From Clostridia bacterium (GTDB taxonomy: Bacteria > Bacillota > Clostridia > Lachnospirales > Anaerotignaceae), in assembly GCA_022651385.1 (NCBI GenBank), contig JALCQR010000004.1, positions 124,001-188,000 of the forward strand: DNA of 64,000 bases, read 5' to 3'. A program made the translations under genes and the position numbers. The notes beneath the pieces are model-generated. The model was not told where the DNA came from, ran no database searches, and saw only the letters and a list, made by a program, of their open reading frames with translations. Below are positions 19,038-28,094 of the stretch, in pieces (the first letter of the stretch is position 1; every line of letters begins with the position of its first letter).

Positions 19038-19076
19038 AAAGCAATATTTTCGTTAAACAGGAGATATTGCTTTTTT
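19038..19076 (+). terminator. Terminator or attenuator between recA and recX
   Basis: AAAGCAATAT (19038-19047) pairs with ATATTGCTTT (19064-19073), with a T run to 19076. An outer AAAACAGC/GCTGTTGTTTT helix extends it. recX lies 22 bases downstream, so this may tune RecX relative to RecA. Confidence 0.75.
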
Positions 19077-19098
19077 GCTGTTGTTTTGGAGGAAATAG

Positions 19099-19713
19099 AT
19101 GATTGTTACAGACATAAAACCTCAGAAAAAATCAGACAGGTTTTCTGTTTTTATTGATGGAGAATATTCGTTTTCACTTATTAAAGAAGACCTGCTGTTC
19201 TTTAAAATAAAAAAAGATGAAGAAATATCAAAAAAAACATATGACTATATAATTGATACCGTTGTGTATATTAAAGCACAGGATGCGGCACTTAAATTTT
19301 TATCACATAAAATGCGCACGGAAAAAGAAATACGCCGCAAACTGAAAGAAAAAGAATACAGCGAAAATGTAATTGAAAAAGTAGTGGAGTTTTTGATTAA
19401 ATATAATTATATAAATGATTTTGAATATTGCCTTGCTTATATAAGGCAGTCGCAAAAATTAAAGCCTTTGGGAAGTATTGCAATAAAACAAAAACTTAGG
19501 TTTTACGGAGTTGATGACGGTACAATTGAAAAAGCGCTGAGCGAAAGTGATATTGATGAAACCGGACAGGCCTCACAGCTCCTTGATAAAAAGATGAGCA
19601 TTATGGATAACAGTATTGATGCGGCTAAAAAACGCAAATTACAGGATTTTCTATTAAGAAGAGGCTATTCTTATGATATAATAAGAACAGTGTTTAAAAA
19701 TAAAGGAATTTGA
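19099..19713 (+). CDS. recX: RecA regulator RecX
   Basis: RecX caps RecA filaments and limits recombination. The 204-residue protein shows three RecX three-helix repeats: KFLSHKMRTEKEIRRKLKEK, then FLIKYNYINDFEYCLAYIRQ, then KLQDFLLRRGYSYDIIRTVF. The N-terminal extension with ITDIKPQKKSDRFSVFIDGE is typical of Firmicutes. GGAGG precedes the ATG. The stop is followed after 13 bases by the TPR gene. The pair recA-recX separated by a hairpin is a known arrangement for producing less RecX than RecA. Confidence 0.92.
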   Translation: MIVTDIKPQKKSDRFSVFIDGEYSFSLIKEDLLFFKIKKDEEISKKTYDYIIDTVVYIKAQDAALKFLSHKMRTEKEIRRKLKEKEYSENVIEKVVEFLIKYNYINDFEYCLAYIRQSQKLKPLGSIAIKQKLRFYGVDDGTIEKALSESDIDETGQASQLLDKKMSIMDNSIDAAKKRKLQDFLLRRGYSYDIIRTVFKNKGI

Positions 19714-19726
19714 TTTGGAGGAACTA

Positions 19727-22420
19727 ATGGGTTATTACATTGGTGAAATAGTTAAACTAAGAAAAAGATTTTTCAAAGAATGCGAGGGGAAAGAATACAC
19801 AGATGCCCTGAAAACGGGAACCGGAATAATAAAACTTTATAAGGACAATAATTCGGCAAGCGGCCTTGAATATGCTAACGACCTTAATAATCTTGCTATA
19901 GTATATGATGATCTTATGTCTCATGAGAAAGCTGTTAAGATATATAAGGAAGTTGCTCAGATACGTGAAAATGAAGATTGTGAGGACTCTCTTTTATACG
20001 CAGATACATTAAGTAATATGGCTGTCGCTTTAAGCCTTGACGGAAAACATCAGGAGGCATACCAGTATCACAGAAAGGCTCTTAAGATACGTGAATCTCA
20101 GCTGGAAAATACTCACTGTGACTGTATAATGAGTCTTTATAATCTTGGAAGCGCATGTGAGGATCTTAAAAAGACAGACAGAGCTTTGACTTATTTTGAA
20201 ACTGCTATAAAACGTGCAAAAAATCAGCCGAAGCTTAAAAAATCCGATTATGCCGATATTATTTTGGGATATGCACGTGTGCTTACTGAAAAGGGAAGAT
20301 ATAAAAAAGCACTTGCTTTTTATACCAAGGCTTCTGAAATATTGAAAAAAGAAGAAGGTGAAAAGAATTTTTATTACCTTTCAACTCTTTTGGATACGGC
20401 TGTTTTATGTGAAAAAGCAAAGATATATAAAAAAGCCATACAATTCTATACACAGGCTATTAACGTGAGACGAAAACTTCTTGACAAAACTCACTTGGAT
20501 TATGTTACTAATATAAACGCTTTGGCATCAGTTCTTGCAAAAGACGGACAGTATGATGAATCAATAAAAAAACACAAAGAAGTTATAAACATAATAGAAA
20601 ACCTTATGGGACAGGATCATCCGTTTTATGCCGATGCCTTTAACAATTTGGCTGTGGATTATTTAAAGAAGAAAGATTACAGCAACGCTGTTGAATACGT
20701 GCAAAAGTCTCTGGATATTAAGGCAAAAGCAAGCGGCAAGGAAAGTGTTGGTTACTCGGTTTCTCTTGAAACAGCAGGTAAAATTTACATGGAGTCGGGA
20801 AATTACGACATTGCTGAAAAAAGTTTTTCTCAAAGCCTTGATATTAGAAAAAAACTTTCAGGCGGCAAGGACTTGTTATACATAGAAGCTCTTATGAATA
20901 TGGCAAGGCTGTATCGAAAAGAGAAAAAATACGGAATGTCGGCACAATATTATTATGATGCAATAAAGGTAAGAAAAGAGCTCGACAGTGAAGATAATAT
21001 AGGTCTTGCTGTAAACCTTCACGAACTTTCTCAAATGCTTATAGATGCCGGGAAAATTGAAGAAGCCGCAAAAATTGCCGAAAAATCTCTTGAGATACGC
21101 AAAAATGTATACGGCAAAAATCATCCGCGCTATGCAAGAGGAATGTATTATTTGTCACAAATATATATGAAATGCGGACGTATTGAAGAAGCTTTAAACC
21201 TTCTTATATCAGCTTTGGGTCTTCAAAATGAATATGTTGGCGAAAAATCGAATGACTATAAAGACACTCTTGATGAGATAATAGACGACGAACTTAAAGC
21301 TGCAGAGATTTACAGTGAAAAATCCAACATTGATATTGCTGTTGAACATTTTGAAACGGCTAAGCTTTACATAAATAAAAAAAATGAATATGATTATACT
21401 AAATTAAATGTGCGGTTTGCAAATCTGACAGCTAAAAGCGGACATATTGACGAAGCATTTAATATGCTTGACAATGCCGAAAAAGACATAATACAAAAAA
21501 ACGGAGAATGTTCAGGGGAATATACTGATTTTCTTATTGAAAAAGGCAAAGTTCTTATAACATCGGGAGATTTGAAAAAGGCTGAAAGCTGTCTTTTTAA
21601 ATGTATTGAGACAGATTATCTTCTTGGAAGCGACGTTCATAAGGATGAAATATTTGTTATACTTGGAAATGCGTATATAGCTGAGGAAGATATTAAAAAT
21701 GCCAGAAAATATTTTTCAAGTGTATCGAAAAATTCTAAAAACAAATGGTATCCAATTGCCCAGGAAGGCCTTAAATTATGCGATGAAAATGAAAAAGACA
21801 TTAAGCTAAATAATGTAATTGCTGTTAAGGAAGAGCTTGAAAAGAACAATAATACAGAAACAAAAGAGTATGCGGATACTGTTTGGCAGCTCGGAAAAGT
21901 ATGCGAAAGCTGTAAAAATGACGAAGATGCGGAAAAGCTTTACAATATAAGCATTGATAAGCGAAGAAGTATAAACGCTTTGGAGGACGATTTTGCAAAA
22001 AATCTAATACGCTTGGCGTCGGTGATGAAGAAAAACGGACATATTCAAGAGGCAGCTGGGATATTTGAAGAGGCGGCAGAGCATATTAAATCCGAAGAAG
22101 GCGAATGTGCTCAATATGCAAAGACATTGCTTAGAGCGGCTAAAGCAGAGGCCGATTGTTCAAATATAATGAAGGCTGAAAAACTGTTTGAGAAGGTGCG
22201 CAAAGTGATGCTGCATATTTTCGGTGAAAACGATGACTCATATTTAGCTGTTTGCTACGACATTACGGTTTTTTATATAAAATGCAGCAACAAAAGAAAA
22301 GCCGGAGTGATGTTTGAATATCTTATTGAAAAAATAGCCGAAAATGAAAACAGTATGTTTAGTGAGGATAAATATCAGCAAAAACTTAACAGACTTGCTG
22401 ATAAAATAAAGAAAATGTAA
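19727..22420 (+). CDS. Large TPR-repeat protein, function unknown
   Basis: The product has 897 residues and consists of tetratricopeptide repeats from end to end, with no signal peptide or membrane segment. Many repeats are of the 42-residue kinesin-light-chain type, for example HPFYADAFNNLAVDYLKKKD followed by YSNAVEYVQKSLDIK. The middle (about 520-720) is more divergent. The start is the ATG at 19727, with GGAGGA six bases upstream; an in-frame TTG at 19715 overlaps that ribosome site. TPR arrays are protein-binding scaffolds. No catalytic or DNA-binding domain is visible, so the role is unknown. It lies between recX and the rplU promoter and is probably cotranscribed with recX. Confidence 0.85.
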   Translation: MGYYIGEIVKLRKRFFKECEGKEYTDALKTGTGIIKLYKDNNSASGLEYANDLNNLAIVYDDLMSHEKAVKIYKEVAQIRENEDCEDSLLYADTLSNMAVALSLDGKHQEAYQYHRKALKIRESQLENTHCDCIMSLYNLGSACEDLKKTDRALTYFETAIKRAKNQPKLKKSDYADIILGYARVLTEKGRYKKALAFYTKASEILKKEEGEKNFYYLSTLLDTAVLCEKAKIYKKAIQFYTQAINVRRKLLDKTHLDYVTNINALASVLAKDGQYDESIKKHKEVINIIENLMGQDHPFYADAFNNLAVDYLKKKDYSNAVEYVQKSLDIKAKASGKESVGYSVSLETAGKIYMESGNYDIAEKSFSQSLDIRKKLSGGKDLLYIEALMNMARLYRKEKKYGMSAQYYYDAIKVRKELDSEDNIGLAVNLHELSQMLIDAGKIEEAAKIAEKSLEIRKNVYGKNHPRYARGMYYLSQIYMKCGRIEEALNLLISALGLQNEYVGEKSNDYKDTLDEIIDDELKAAEIYSEKSNIDIAVEHFETAKLYINKKNEYDYTKLNVRFANLTAKSGHIDEAFNMLDNAEKDIIQKNGECSGEYTDFLIEKGKVLITSGDLKKAESCLFKCIETDYLLGSDVHKDEIFVILGNAYIAEEDIKNARKYFSSVSKNSKNKWYPIAQEGLKLCDENEKDIKLNNVIAVKEELEKNNNTETKEYADTVWQLGKVCESCKNDEDAEKLYNISIDKRRSINALEDDFAKNLIRLASVMKKNGHIQEAAGIFEEAAEHIKSEEGECAQYAKTLLRAAKAEADCSNIMKAEKLFEKVRKVMLHIFGENDDSYLAVCYDITVFYIKCSNKRKAGVMFEYLIEKIAENENSMFSEDKYQQKLNRLADKIKKM

Positions 22421-22430
22421 TGTTTTTATA

Positions 22431-22459
22431 TTGACAAAGATGTATGTCTTTGGTAAACT
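22431..22459 (+). promoter_or_regulatory. rplU operon promoter
   Basis: TTGACA at 22431-22436 and TAAACT at 22454-22459 with a 17-base spacer. Transcription would start near 22466, leaving a leader of about 95 bases before rplU. Confidence 0.78.
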
Positions 22460-22465
22460 AAATAG

Positions 22466-22555
22466 GTGTGTTTACGGACACAAGACCGCACGGAGAGGTT
22501 TGAAACCGTGAAAAGGTCACGGTACCAAATTCGGCGAGTATCTTAATGAGGAGGT
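22466..22555 (+). promoter_or_regulatory. Probable L21 ribosomal-protein leader
   Basis: This structured leader sits directly upstream of rplU, where Firmicutes carry the L21 leader motif (Rfam family as I recall it). CACGG (22489-22493), CCGTG (22506-22510) and CACGG (22518-22522) can form two mutually exclusive hairpins. An outer GACC (22484-22487)/GGTC (22515-22518) helix supports the first. The known role is feedback control of L21 and L27 synthesis. The match is judged by position and structure only. Confidence 0.6.
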
Positions 22556-22561
22556 GTACTT

Positions 22562-22873
22562 GTGTACGCAATTATTGAAACTGGCGGCAAACAGTATAAA
22601 GTTGCCGAAGGCGATGTTATAAGTGTTGAAAAATTAGGTGTTGAAGCTGACAGTGAGTTTGTTTTTGATAAGGTCCTTGTATTGTCAAATGATAACGGAA
22701 TGAAAATCGGGGCTCCTTACGTTGAGGGTGCTAAAGTTTCAGCTACTGTTATGTGCGAAGGCAAAGGCAAAAAGGTTATTGTTTATAAATACAAACCTAA
22801 AAAATGCTTCCACAAAAAGAACGGACATAGACAGCCGTTTACAAAGCTTCAAATTAACTCTATCACTTGCTGA
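22562..22873 (+). CDS. rplU: 50S ribosomal protein L21
   Basis: The 103-residue protein starts at GTG with GAGGAGGT upstream. It has the L21 signature [17 protein letters not shown] and the C-terminal [19 protein letters not shown], with the KKC..KKxGHRQ motif diagnostic for the family. It is part of the large ribosomal subunit, contacting 23S rRNA. It heads the conserved rplU-prp-rpmA operon. The prp start lies 5 bases after its stop. Confidence 0.98.
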   Translation: MYAIIETGGKQYKVAEGDVISVEKLGVEADSEFVFDKVLVLSNDNGMKIGAPYVEGAKVSATVMCEGKGKKVIVYKYKPKKCFHKKNGHRQPFTKLQINSITC

Positions 22874-22878
22874 TTATT

Positions 22879-23226
22879 ATGATAAAGGTAAACATTTATC
22901 GCAACAGTGATTTTGTTATTAGCGGTTTTGAACTTTCCGGCCATGCTGGGTGTGGCGAGGAAGGCGAAGATATAATTTGCTCGGCTGTAAGCATCCTTGT
23001 TATTAATACTATTAATTCAATTGAAAAATTTACGAAAGTTAAGTTTGAAGTGGATGCAGACGAAGAAAAGGGCGGTTATATCAAGTTCGAAGCACCGCGG
23101 TTTAACCTTGGAGAAACAGACCACGATGCGGAGCTATTGCTTGAGGCAATGCTGCTCGGACTTAGGAATATAGAAAAAGAGTATAGTCAATATATGAAAA
23201 TATACGACAAAGGAGGTACAGTTTGA
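22879..23226 (+). CDS. prp: Ribosomal-processing cysteine protease Prp
   Basis: Prp removes the N-terminal extension of ribosomal protein L27 in Firmicutes and related bacteria. The 115-residue protein has the invariant His and Cys of the family in [18 protein letters not shown] (His22 and Cys34). The ATG at 22879 is chosen over a TTG at 22867 that overlaps the rplU stop. There is no clear ribosome site, which suggests coupling to rplU. The stop overlaps the rpmA start by one base (TGATG). Its substrate is encoded next door and retains the cleavage motif. Confidence 0.93.
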   Translation: MIKVNIYRNSDFVISGFELSGHAGCGEEGEDIICSAVSILVINTINSIEKFTKVKFEVDADEEKGGYIKFEAPRFNLGETDHDAELLLEAMLLGLRNIEKEYSQYMKIYDKGGTV

Positions 23227-23531
23227 TGTTAAAGTTAAACCTTCAATTTTTTGCTCATAAAAAAGGAATGGGTTCTACAAAAAACGGCCGTGACTCTAAT
23301 TCAAAAAGACTTGGTGCAAAACGTGCAGACGGTCAGTTTGTTTTAGCCGGCAACATTCTTTATACACAGAGAGGAACAAAAATCCATCCGGGTACAAATG
23401 TTGGTATCGGTGGCAATGATTCTCTTTTTGCTTTAGTTGACGGAACTGTTAAGTACGAAAGATTAGGCAGAGACAAGAAGAAAGTTTCTGTTTATCCTAT
23501 CGAAGTAGCAGAAGAAGCAGCAGCAGAGTAA
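23226..23531 (+). CDS. rpmA: 50S ribosomal protein L27 with cleavable N-terminal extension
   Basis: The 101-residue protein begins [20 protein letters not shown]. The first ten residues match the extension that Prp cuts after FFA in S. aureus, leaving the mature HKKGMGST end near the peptidyl-transferase centre. The core [20 protein letters not shown] is diagnostic. AAAGGAGG lies upstream of the ATG at 23226. The preceding TTG in frame is not the start. A strong terminator follows the stop. Confidence 0.98.
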   Translation: MLKLNLQFFAHKKGMGSTKNGRDSNSKRLGAKRADGQFVLAGNILYTQRGTKIHPGTNVGIGGNDSLFALVDGTVKYERLGRDKKKVSVYPIEVAEEAAAE

Positions 23532-23543
23532 TTGGAAAATGCT

Positions 23544-23582
23544 TAAGGTTTCAAATGTGTTCATTTGAAACCTTATTTTTTT
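23544..23582 (+). terminator. Terminator of rplU-prp-rpmA
   Basis: A 14-base perfect stem (TAAGGTTTCAAATG with CATTTGAAACCTTA) around a TGTT loop, followed by seven T. Confidence 0.93.
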
Positions 23583-23673
23583 AAGTTTTATGGGTAATAT
23601 AAATTATGTTTTATAAGTGCCAAACGGTATTTATATTTACTTTATTATAAACCTATTTTTGAGGTGACAAAGC

Positions 23674-24951
23674 ATGTTTGTAGACAGAGTTAAAATCCAT
23701 ATTAAAGGCGGAAACGGCGGAAACGGTGTTGCTACATTTTTCCGTGCAAAGTATATAAGCCACGGCGGGCCTGACGGCGGAGACGGCGGACGCGGCGGCG
23801 ATATTATATTTGAGGGAAACGCCAGTATGTCAACACTTATGGATTTCAGATATAAAAGACATTTCAGTGCCGAGCCCGGCACAGACGGAAGCAAAAGAAA
23901 CTGTACAGGTGCAGACGGTCAGAGTGTTGTAATCAAGGTGCCTGTAGGCACAATTATAAGAGAAGCCGAAAGCGGTAGAATAATGGCCGATATTACAAAA
24001 GACGGCGAAAGAAAAACTATTATAAAAGGCGGCAGAGGCGGCAGAGGAAATCAGCATTTTGCTACTCCTACCAGACAGGCACCGAGGTATGCTGAAAGAG
24101 GGCAGCTGTCAAAAGAGTACGATGTTATTCTGGAGCTTAAACTAATAGCGGACGTAGGAATAATAGGTTTTCCAAATGTTGGGAAAAGCACTTTGCTTTC
24201 TATGGTTACAAATGCGAATCCAAAGATAGCAAACTATCATTTTACAACTCTTGCTCCAAATCTTGGCGTTGTAGAGCATAGAAAGGGAGCAAATTTTGTT
24301 ATGGCCGACATACCTGGGCTTGTAGAAGGCGCAAGCGAAGGAGTTGGTCTCGGACATGAGTTTTTAAGGCACGTTGAAAGAACAAAAGTTTTAATTCATG
24401 TTGTAGATGCGGCTGCTATTGAAGGAAAAGATCCGATTAATGATATAAAAAAGATAAATTCAGAATTAGAGGCATATAATCCGGAGCTTCTTAAAAGACC
24501 GCAGATTATTGCGGCAAACAAGATTGACATTCCCGAAGCAGCGGCAAACGTAAAGCGGCTCAAGGAATATTTTGAGCCTAAAGGTTATAAGGTTTTTCCT
24601 ATTTCGGCAGCAACTAATAAAGGTCTTGACGAGCTTATAGAAGCAACTGCAGAGATACTTAAAAATTATCCTGACGATATTGTATTTGAAGAAGATTTTG
24701 AAGAATACGATGAGCCGGAAATCGATTCAGCACCTTTTGAAATAGAAGTTGTTGACAATAACTATTATATAGTTACAGGTGTCGGAGTAGAAAAAATGAT
24801 AGGGTATACTAACATTGATACCGAAAAAGGATTTGCTTTCTTCCAGAAATACCTTAGAGAAAAGGGCATAATAGCTGCTCTTGAGGAAAAGGGTATAAAA
24901 GAAGGAGATACTGTAAAAATATATGACCTTGAGTTTGAATATTTTAAATAA
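23674..24951 (+). CDS. obg: GTPase Obg
   Basis: Obg is an essential GTPase tied to 50S assembly and stress or sporulation signalling. The 425-residue protein has the Gly-rich Obg fold (GGNGGNGVATFFRAKYISHG, then GGPDGGDGGRGGD), followed by the G domain with GFPNVGKST, DIPGLVEGA and NKID, and the OCT C-terminal domain (IEVVDNNYYIVTGVGVEKM) present in Gram-positive members. Length is standard. GAGGTGA precedes the ATG. It is followed 18 bases later by another ribosome-associated gene. Confidence 0.97.
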   Translation: MFVDRVKIHIKGGNGGNGVATFFRAKYISHGGPDGGDGGRGGDIIFEGNASMSTLMDFRYKRHFSAEPGTDGSKRNCTGADGQSVVIKVPVGTIIREAESGRIMADITKDGERKTIIKGGRGGRGNQHFATPTRQAPRYAERGQLSKEYDVILELKLIADVGIIGFPNVGKSTLLSMVTNANPKIANYHFTTLAPNLGVVEHRKGANFVMADIPGLVEGASEGVGLGHEFLRHVERTKVLIHVVDAAAIEGKDPINDIKKINSELEAYNPELLKRPQIIAANKIDIPEAAANVKRLKEYFEPKGYKVFPISAATNKGLDELIEATAEILKNYPDDIVFEEDFEEYDEPEIDSAPFEIEVVDNNYYIVTGVGVEKMIGYTNIDTEKGFAFFQKYLREKGIIAALEEKGIKEGDTVKIYDLEFEYFK

Positions 24952-24969
24952 CTAATAAAGGAGTATTTT

Positions 24970-25263
24970 ATGCTTACAAGTAAACAAAGAGCGTTTTTAA
25001 GAAGTATGGCAAATACAATTCCTTCAATATTTCATATTGGAAAAAGCGGCGTTACGCCGGAGCTTACGGAAAGTTTTGGTCAGGCTCTTGAAGCAAGGGA
25101 ACTTGTTAAAGCAAATGTCCTTGACAACAATTTGCTTGACGCAAGAAGTGTAGCTCAGACTATTGCAGACAGAACACATGCTGACATTGTGCAGGTAATC
25201 GGAAGCAGGTTTGTACTTTACAGAAAAGCAAAAAATCCTGTTATTGAATTACCCAAATTATAA
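24970..25263 (+). CDS. YhbY-type CRM-domain RNA-binding protein
   Basis: The 97-residue protein is a single CRM domain. MLTSKQRAFLRSMANTIPSI and FHIGKSGVTPELTESFGQAL contain the GxxG-like GKSG loop, and RSVAQTIADRTHADIVQVIG and SRFVLYRKAK follow. YhbY/YqeI homologues bind 50S precursors. Linkage to obg, common in Firmicutes, supports a role in ribosome assembly. AAAGGAG precedes the ATG. Two terminators follow, one for each strand. Confidence 0.93.
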   Translation: MLTSKQRAFLRSMANTIPSIFHIGKSGVTPELTESFGQALEARELVKANVLDNNLLDARSVAQTIADRTHADIVQVIGSRFVLYRKAKNPVIELPKL

Positions 25264-25277
25264 ATTCTAAACACTTT

Positions 25278-25323
25278 AAATAGTGTCTGTGTCTTAAATT
25301 TTAAGCACAGGCGCTATTTTTTT
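25278..25323 (+). terminator. Terminator of the obg-yhbY pair
   Basis: AAATAGTGTCTGTG pairs with CACAGGCGCTATTT (G-T tolerated), with an inner CTTAA/TTAAG helix, followed by seven T. Confidence 0.88.
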
Positions 25324-25334
25324 ATACAAATAAG

Positions 25335-25380
25335 TAAAAAACAAAAAACAGGGCAAAAACACTTAAAGTTCTTACCCTGT
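25335..25380 (-). terminator. Terminator of the membrane chemoreceptor gene
   Basis: On the minus strand ACAGGG and CCCTGT (25375-25380 and 25348-25353) form the stem, followed by a T-rich tract. It faces the terminator of the converging obg operon. Confidence 0.75.
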
Positions 25381-25412
25381 CTTATTTATGTTTTTATGTA
25401 TGATAAATTTAA

Positions 25413-27209
25413 TTATACATCTTTTTCATCTTTATCATTGATATTATCAATATCATCTATTGTTTCTGTATCTTCATCTGTTACATCTGTTATTGTATCA
25501 TCATTATCTAAACTGTCAGTTTCATCTTCGTTTCCTTTAAGTTTAAATTTAGATACCATAGATTTCAGCATATTGGCCTGAGCAGAAAGTTCCTCGCTCG
25601 AAGCTGCACTTTCTTCGGCAGTAGCGGAGTTAGTCTGTATAACGCTTGAAATTTGGTTAACACCGATATTAATCTGGTCGATAGATGTTGACTGAGCCTC
25701 GGATGATTCTGCTATTTTATCAACAAGCTGTGATACCGCATATGCTTTCTTTGATATTTGGTCAAGATATTTTCCGGTTTCAGAAACCATTTTATCTCCT
25801 TTATCAATGGCTTTAAGTGTTGTTTGTATAAGCTCGGTAGTATCTTTAGCAGCCATAGCGCTTTTATTTGCAAGATTTCTAACTTCATCAGCAACTACTG
25901 CAAACCCTTTTCCGGCTTCTCCGGCTCTTGCGGCCTCAACGGCAGCATTAAGTGAAAGAATATTTGTTTGGAAAGCTATATCATCTATAGTCTTAATAAT
26001 TTTTTGAATTTCACCTGATGTGCTGGCAATTTCATCCATTGATGAAACAAGCTTTTTCATCTGCTCATTTCCCTGCAATATCTGTTTTGTAGTGTCTTCC
26101 ATATTAACTTTAGCCTGTTTTGCACTGACTGAATTTTCTTTAACTCTTTCAGATACTTCAGTTATAGATGCAGCCAATTCCTCAGATGAACTTGCTTGCT
26201 CAGTTGCACCCTGAGACAATGCCTGAGCACTTGCAGATATCTGCTCAGAACCTGAAGCTACCTGGTCTGCCGAAATACTTATCTGTGAGAGATTATCACT
26301 GAGAGAATCTACAATTTGTTCCATTGAGTCTTTAATAGGAGCAAAGTCATTAATATATTCCTTATCACTGCTAACTGTCATATCACCTTTTGATATACGT
26401 CCCAAGACAGTACTCATATCTGTAATATAACCCTGAAGATTACTGATTAATGTACGTATGCTGTCCGACAGCATTCCAATCTCATCTTTTGAATTGTATT
26501 TAACTTCGGCATCCAATTTACCTTCGGAAAGAAGTTTTGCTGCTTCCTCAATTTCTTTTACAGGTTTGACTATACTTCCTATTATTGAAGTACAGAGAAC
26601 TACTGCTATCAATAATGAGATAACTGAACACAATGCTATAATTGTAATTGCTTTTGTTTCTGATGTTTTAATATTATCGGAATAGCTGTTACCAACGGTT
26701 TTGGCAGATTCGGCTAACTCGTTGGATAATTTATATACCTCCTCGGCAACAGGAGAATATCTTGAGTTATAAATATCAAGAGCGGTTTCATAATTGCCTT
26801 CGCCTATGTTAATAAAAATCTCTTGTCTTGCATCCTTCATTTTTGTTTTTCTTTGTATAATTTGACTGAGCCTGCTGCGGTTAACCTGCAAAGAAAGATT
26901 ATCTTTAAGATAAGCAATATCGCTATTGACATTATTATAAGCAGTATCCATATCTTTTTGATATTGCTGCAAGTTGCCTTTATTATCTTTAAGCAAAGCA
27001 GATGCAAGATCCTTTTCACTTGTCTGTATTGAATTCTGCAAGTCAAAGGTGTACTGGCATGACTTATATGGCCCGTTATAAAACCCCGTAAATGAATCTG
27101 ATATTGTGTTCATACCGTATACGATAGAAATTATAATTGAACCGAAACATAAAATTAAAACAACACAAAAAGTTAAAACAAGCTTTTTGCCGATGGATAA
27201 ATTTTTCAT
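25413..27209 (-). CDS. Methyl-accepting chemotaxis protein, membrane-bound
   Basis: This 598-residue transmembrane chemoreceptor starts at [10 protein letters not shown], with GGAGGAAG upstream; the frame opens 24 codons earlier without support. TM1 is about residues 8-31. An extracytoplasmic helical domain resembling 4HB_MCP covers about 35-185, TM2 is about 187-211, then HAMP ([20 protein letters not shown]), then a long signalling coiled coil. The tip is [35 protein letters not shown], which binds CheA/CheW. The C-terminus beyond residue 565 is a run of Asp/Glu/Thr. No CheR/CheB-docking pentapeptide is visible. The ligand is unknown. The gene stands alone, transcribed away from the flagellar operon. 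Confidence 0.93.
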   Translation of the reverse strand: MKNLSIGKKLVLTFCVVLILCFGSIIISIVYGMNTISDSFTGFYNGPYKSCQYTFDLQNSIQTSEKDLASALLKDNKGNLQQYQKDMDTAYNNVNSDIAYLKDNLSLQVNRSRLSQIIQRKTKMKDARQEIFINIGEGNYETALDIYNSRYSPVAEEVYKLSNELAESAKTVGNSYSDNIKTSETKAITIIALCSVISLLIAVVLCTSIIGSIVKPVKEIEEAAKLLSEGKLDAEVKYNSKDEIGMLSDSIRTLISNLQGYITDMSTVLGRISKGDMTVSSDKEYINDFAPIKDSMEQIVDSLSDNLSQISISADQVASGSEQISASAQALSQGATEQASSSEELAASITEVSERVKENSVSAKQAKVNMEDTTKQILQGNEQMKKLVSSMDEIASTSGEIQKIIKTIDDIAFQTNILSLNAAVEAARAGEAGKGFAVVADEVRNLANKSAMAAKDTTELIQTTLKAIDKGDKMVSETGKYLDQISKKAYAVSQLVDKIAESSEAQSTSIDQINIGVNQISSVIQTNSATAEESAASSEELSAQANMLKSMVSKFKLKGNEDETDSLDNDDTITDVTDEDTETIDDIDNINDKDEKDV

Positions 27210-28094
27210 ACGTCTTCCTCCATATTCCAATATTGTCATAAAAAATAAAATTGCGTATCTCTTTGTATATGGAGATAGCATAAAAACTTTGTTGATTTAT
27301 TGTAGTTCATGATAGTTAATTTTTTGTAACAAAAATTCTATCTAAATATCATAACTTAAAACATTAGCTTAAGTAAGTTACGCTAAAAGTTATAGTATAA
27401 ATATTCATGTCATAAATCAACGATTTTAAAATTAGACTTTATTTATAAGAGTAAAGCGGCTAATTAAAATACACATATTAAAAAGTTTGTGGGCATGCAT
27501 ATGTCGCTTTTCCTCGAATTTTGTAACTACATAAAAAATATCGACAAATTTGCTTCTACATTAAGAGTTTGTTTAAAAAAAAATAACTTTTAATAAGTAA
27601 GCACAAATTTTAATTCTAAAAAACCGATATTGGCAAAACGTAACAAAAAGAAAAAATAACCAAATAATTTAAAAAAAGATGTAACCTTTAAATAGATGAC
27701 GATTTTGCATAATTATAAGCATATTAAATGATATTTTAGAAAAATATATTTTTTTGTAGCCATGATATTTGAACTTATATATTAAAATATTTATAATTTA
27801 ATGCCGATTTTAGACAAACATTATGTATATTATTTACAATTATTGGTACAAATGTATATTCAATGATAATTATTACCAAAAATCGACAAATATCGATACT
27901 ACTATTGTATTATTTGTGATGTGAGTATATAATTAAAAAAAATTTGTGGGCTGCACTAATAAAACAAAAGCTAAATTTTTGTAAATCGTGGTATTAATTA
28001 ATGAATTTTAAGTTTACTCTTGTATAATAAAATTTTTGCAAAGAGGGTACCATTTGCCCGATTACATTATGTTCCAGTATGCTTTAAAAATAAA
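27210..28094. other. Long AT-rich intergenic region between two chemoreceptor genes
   Basis: About 885 bases with no credible gene on either strand. It contains a near-palindrome GCGTATCTC..GGAGATAGC at 27253-27279 close to the membrane receptor start, and a 23-base direct repeat (TTTGTGGGC core) at 27477-27499 and 27932-27954. Two copies of TCGACAAAT (about 27541 and 27883) and a candidate sigma-D promoter at 27783 are also present. I looked for cyclic-di-GMP riboswitch motifs and saw none. Confidence 0.6.
27783..27810 (+). promoter_or_regulatory. Candidate sigma-D (sigma-28) promoter for the CZB chemoreceptor
   Basis: TAAA at 27783-27786, a 16-base spacer and GCCGATTT at 27803-27810 resemble the flagellar sigma consensus TAAA-N15-GCCGATAA. 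The same N16 arrangement occurs before flagellin. The start codon is about 285 bases downstream, so the leader would be long. Confidence 0.45.

Noticed and set aside
27210-28094. Cyclic-di-GMP riboswitch or small RNA gene upstream of the CZB chemoreceptor
   Set aside because: None of the conserved GEMM-I or GEMM-II core sequences could be found, and no stable long structure with a terminator was seen.
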